Below, one piece after another: positions 61,266 through 64,000 of a stretch of 64,000 nucleotides of DNA. This DNA is from Treponema primitia ZAS-2 (GTDB lineage Bacteria; Spirochaetota; Spirochaetia; Treponematales; Breznakiellaceae), in the NCBI RefSeq assembly GCF_000214375.1, contig NC_015578.1, forward strand, positions 186,001-250,000, written 5' to 3'. The translations under genes and the position numbers were made by a program. Position 1 is the stretch's first letter. Every line of letters starts with the position of its first letter. Below the pieces are notes generated by a model that was given only the letters and a program-made list of their open reading frames with translations, had not been told where the DNA came from and ran no database searches.

Positions 61266-62966
61266 ATGCGTAATAAATTGTATATTATTCTTATCGGAAT
61301 ACTATGCTTTGGTGTAATGACTAATTGCGAGATTCCCGAGTCTGTGGATATTAAGGGACAACCAGGGTTGTATATCAATCTGGGCAGCCCCTTTGGCTCA
61401 GACAATCTTGTAAAAGAGTATCTGAGCCCGGAAGGCATAGCGGAGCAGATGGGGAATAGCGGTTCTGACAGCGATATTTATCAATATACGGCCTCAGATT
61501 TCCTATTTAACGGTGCAACCATTGATATTAATAATACGCAGACCTATTTGATACAATTTCCGATTGCGAATCAGGATTTAGATTTTTCGGAATATTTGAA
61601 AGAACTGAATACAGACCTTGACTTTACTGTTTATCAAGCCGGTATTGTGCCGGAGCCTGTTTCCATCCCGTTGGAAATGAAGGATATGGCCAGTTGGGTA
61701 GAAACTATTGATATAAATGACATTCCTGGCGGTAAAATTTCCAAGATTATTCTAAAAGACAAAGACGGAGCACCGGACTTGGTTAAGAGCCTTGAAAAAA
61801 CGATTAAGCTGCGGGTAAAAAATCTGGGAATCAGTACGGCAGGTGATTATAAGTTTGGGAGGCCGGATAAGGATCCAGTTGATGGAAAATATATCCTGGT
61901 ATTTGACGCCGAGGTTCCTGTTACGGAGTATAGCCCGAAGGATAAAACAGATCCAATAAAGATAGATACGCAATTTGTTGGTGCATCGACAAAAACCGGA
62001 ACATTTTCTATTGATGTTGACCTGCAGTGGAAAAGGGCGGTAGTAAACCCCGGGGAAGTCGGCGATGAGGGTACTCAAAAGGGTGAATTCACCGGTCTTA
62101 AATTTAGCGACCTTACAGAATTTCTAGGGGGTGTTGAATTTAAAAACGTACCCGGATATTTATATGTGAGTGGTTTGGACAATGCTAATGCTACAATAGA
62201 GCTCAAGGCGGAAATTTTAGGAACATCGAAAAAGACTGAAACACTCATACCATTAAAGGAAATAAAGCAATCACATAAGCTTGAGCTTAATTCGGACGTT
62301 CCGGAGAAAAAAATCTATTCGGGAGCTATTCCCCCGGTTGAATTTTCTTTTCCCCTTGAAGATGTATTTAATGCCAAAGGTGATGTTACCCTGAAGTATG
62401 AAATTAAGATTGTTCAGATGACAATGGATAATGATGGTACGCCAAAAGACCCAATCAAAATTGACCTGGTCATAGTCCTTCCCCTGGACTTCACTGTTCC
62501 ACCAGCCCCGGCAGGAGTTAACTATAACTTTCCTGATCCTAAAACTGAAAATTTAATAAGCTATTATCCGCTGAACCTGTCTGCCCTTCCTGATCCGGAC
62601 AGTAATGATGATATGCTTAACAGGGAGGAGGGCGAGGATAATTTGTTTGAGTCATTAAAAGAAGCGAAAATAATAATTAACCAAGTCCAAAATGACGTAA
62701 TTGATGGCCTAATCCTGGCTGTCAAAACAAAAGATCCTGATCACAAAAAAGCCGAAGTAATACCATTAAATGATGGTAATTTTCAAATAATAACGTTTAC
62801 TCCGAGCGACTTGGCCATTCCGTTTAATCCCGGGTTTTTGCTTCTTGTGAAAAGCTCAGATCCTAACCTAACGGTAAAACGGGTAGCAAGCGACGCTGAT
62901 CCCAAATTTGATTTTAACCTAGCCTTACAAGCCAGGACCGACCTGAACATAAGCCAGAAATTTTAA
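61266..62966 (+). CDS. lipoprotein of unknown function
   Basis: A 566-aa lipoprotein; signal core LYIILIGILCFGVM and Cys near residue 19 (TNCEIP). The mature part is beta-rich with repeated strand patterns (IDINNTQTYLIQFPIANQDLDF; VEFSFPLEDVFNAKGDVTLKYEIKIV) but no domain I know. Base composition is richer in A+T than the preceding genes. Excellent ribosome site AGGAGGT. It lies 12 nt before the next exported-protein gene and is surely co-transcribed with it. Confidence 0.75.
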   Translation: MRNKLYIILIGILCFGVMTNCEIPESVDIKGQPGLYINLGSPFGSDNLVKEYLSPEGIAEQMGNSGSDSDIYQYTASDFLFNGATIDINNTQTYLIQFPIANQDLDFSEYLKELNTDLDFTVYQAGIVPEPVSIPLEMKDMASWVETIDINDIPGGKISKIILKDKDGAPDLVKSLEKTIKLRVKNLGISTAGDYKFGRPDKDPVDGKYILVFDAEVPVTEYSPKDKTDPIKIDTQFVGASTKTGTFSIDVDLQWKRAVVNPGEVGDEGTQKGEFTGLKFSDLTEFLGGVEFKNVPGYLYVSGLDNANATIELKAEILGTSKKTETLIPLKEIKQSHKLELNSDVPEKKIYSGAIPPVEFSFPLEDVFNAKGDVTLKYEIKIVQMTMDNDGTPKDPIKIDLVIVLPLDFTVPPAPAGVNYNFPDPKTENLISYYPLNLSALPDPDSNDDMLNREEGEDNLFESLKEAKIIINQVQNDVIDGLILAVKTKDPDHKKAEVIPLNDGNFQIITFTPSDLAIPFNPGFLLLVKSSDPNLTVKRVASDADPKFDFNLALQARTDLNISQKF

Positions 62967-62978
62967 GGAGCGGCGAAA

Positions 62979-64000
62979 ATGAAGAAATTAACATTATTTT
63001 TTATTATATCGTCATTGGCCTGGGGACTGTACGCTCAGGAAGCGCCGCTTGAAGAAGTTGTGGCGGAAAGTGAAGATACCGGGATTGTTCTAGATGATTC
63101 CCAGTCGGAATACTCTCAGTTGGAAGAAATAGCCGCTAAAGCTGCGGCGGAGGCTGAAGCTTCAGCTCTGGAGGCGGAGACTGAATTTGCCCAGGATGAA
63201 CCGGTTCAGGAAAAGAATCAATCTGCTCTGGCCAAATTCGGCGGTCAGGTGCTGGATTATTTCAATAAACCGGCAACCACCCGGCATAATGAACCTCTCC
63301 GGGGTGTTGAGTTTGGGTATGATTTTACCGGCGGGTTTGGGAATAGCCTTATCGGAACCGGTGATATTTTCAAAAAGAATATCGTCATAAACTTGAATAC
63401 CTGGAGTGATCAGATACAAGACCGGGGGGTTGATTTTGGCTTTGATTTTGACTTCCATACTTTCATCAATGTTAATATCGGAAAAGGCGCATGGGGGCTT
63501 GGGGAATTTATTAATAGCGACAGCCGCTTTGACATCAATCTGCCCAAAGACTTATTCGAACTCTTATCTAAGGGGAATTGGGATAACCACAACCAGTCCG
63601 GTAATTTTTCGGTATCCGGCGCCACTTTTGCGGAAGCGGGGTTAAAATGGTACGGGACCTTCCTGGACAAAAAGCTGCGGGTCGGTGTTGCCCCGGCTTG
63701 GTATCTTCCTTTGGTATATATTCCCAAATCCAGCCTTAGCTATGTCTTACAAGCTGATCCCAGTTTAAGGGTGGCTGTCAGCGGCGATATGGCGGTCTAT
63801 ATGCCCTTTTCCCTGGATCCCTTTGAACTTAAAGACCTAGGCGGCGCGGACATTTCTCTCAGCGGTGAATACGCCCTCTTCCCCATTATCGATGTGGGGA
63901 CTACGATAAGTCATATTCCCTTTGTTCCCGCCACCCTGTCCAATGGACAGACACTTACTTTCAGTAACGACATCATACCGGAGACAACCAATCTTTTAAG
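62979..64000 (+). CDS. exported, probably outer-membrane protein (3' end cut by window edge)
   Basis: 340 codons are visible. Signal peptide LTLFFIISSLAWGLYAQ with cleavage after residue 19, an acidic Ala/Glu-rich segment (20-75), then strands with alternating aromatic residues (GVEFGYDFTGGFGNSLIG, VDFGFDFDFHTFINVNIGKGAWG, AEAGLKWYGTFLDKKLRVG) typical of an outer-membrane beta-barrel. AAGGAG precedes ATG 62979. No specific family is recognised. The paired lipoprotein upstream may be its partner at the outer membrane (inference). Confidence 0.72.
   Translation, partial: MKKLTLFFIISSLAWGLYAQEAPLEEVVAESEDTGIVLDDSQSEYSQLEEIAAKAAAEAEASALEAETEFAQDEPVQEKNQSALAKFGGQVLDYFNKPATTRHNEPLRGVEFGYDFTGGFGNSLIGTGDIFKKNIVINLNTWSDQIQDRGVDFGFDFDFHTFINVNIGKGAWGLGEFINSDSRFDINLPKDLFELLSKGNWDNHNQSGNFSVSGATFAEAGLKWYGTFLDKKLRVGVAPAWYLPLVYIPKSSLSYVLQADPSLRVAVSGDMAVYMPFSLDPFELKDLGGADISLSGEYALFPIIDVGTTISHIPFVPATLSNGQTLTFSNDIIPETTNLL

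Overview
The window reads as chromosomal DNA of a spirochaete, most likely a treponeme of the termite-gut (T. primitia / T. azotonutricium) type. The basis is a MurA with Asp in place of the active-site Cys, many lipoproteins with loose spirochaetal lipoboxes, a large TPR protein resembling the periplasmic flagellar collar protein FlcA, M30-like and DUF4015 proteins, sigma-28-like promoters, and a fairly high G+C with occasional A+T-rich islands. The species assignment is an inference. There is no phage, IS element, CRISPR array or rRNA operon. One tRNA gene is present.

Layout. 1-5.1 kb (minus): an ABC importer (binding lipoprotein, ATPase, two permeases) followed by a glycerophosphodiester phosphodiesterase. 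The set has a consensus promoter and a palindromic operator candidate and is divergent from a LacI-type regulator (5.1-6.2 kb), itself followed by a DUF362/ferredoxin protein. 7.4-13.4 kb (minus): a repeat lipoprotein, a large hybrid sensor kinase and an exported carbohydrate-binding-module protein. 13.5-17.4 kb (plus): a 1279-aa TPR membrane protein preceded by a 17-codon ORF. 17.4-19.7 kb: tRNA-Val(CAC), a dolichol/phytol-kinase-like membrane protein and murA. 19.7-24.0 kb (minus): a zinc-protease-like lipoprotein and two membrane proteins with 3TM-soluble-3TM topology. 24.3-26.1 kb (minus): a STAS/zinc-ribbon - YbjN-like - PspA operon. 26.3-30.3 kb: TrmJ-like methylase (plus), then WecG-like glycosyltransferase, RsmE and a C-terminal processing protease (minus). 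30.4-37.5 kb: small conserved proteins, a phosphoesterase, an A+T-rich xenobiotic acetyltransferase that looks imported, a DUF4015 glycosidase-like protein, an HD phosphohydrolase and a von Willebrand A protein. 37.5-42.8 kb: a chemotaxis receptor, an M15 peptidase, an XRE regulator and FtsH.

43.0-57.4 kb is the most distinctive part. It is a tightly packed six-gene operon of exported proteins: a 977-aa lipoprotein, two beta-helix lipoproteins rich in repeats (the second ending in an FGE/C-type-lectin-like domain that lacks the catalytic cysteines), a short paralogue of the first gene, and two tandem paralogues with a transglutaminase-like domain, one with Cys/His intact and one without. A sigma-28-type lipoprotein gene, a galactokinase-like GHMP kinase whose promoter sits inside a terminator, dinB, and the start of another exported-protein operon complete the window.

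A recurring feature is the lack of a Shine-Dalgarno sequence on several plus-strand genes whose ATG lies about 7 nt after a -10 hexamer (murA is clearest). This suggests leaderless transcripts. The tRNA-Val promoter is equally close to its gene.
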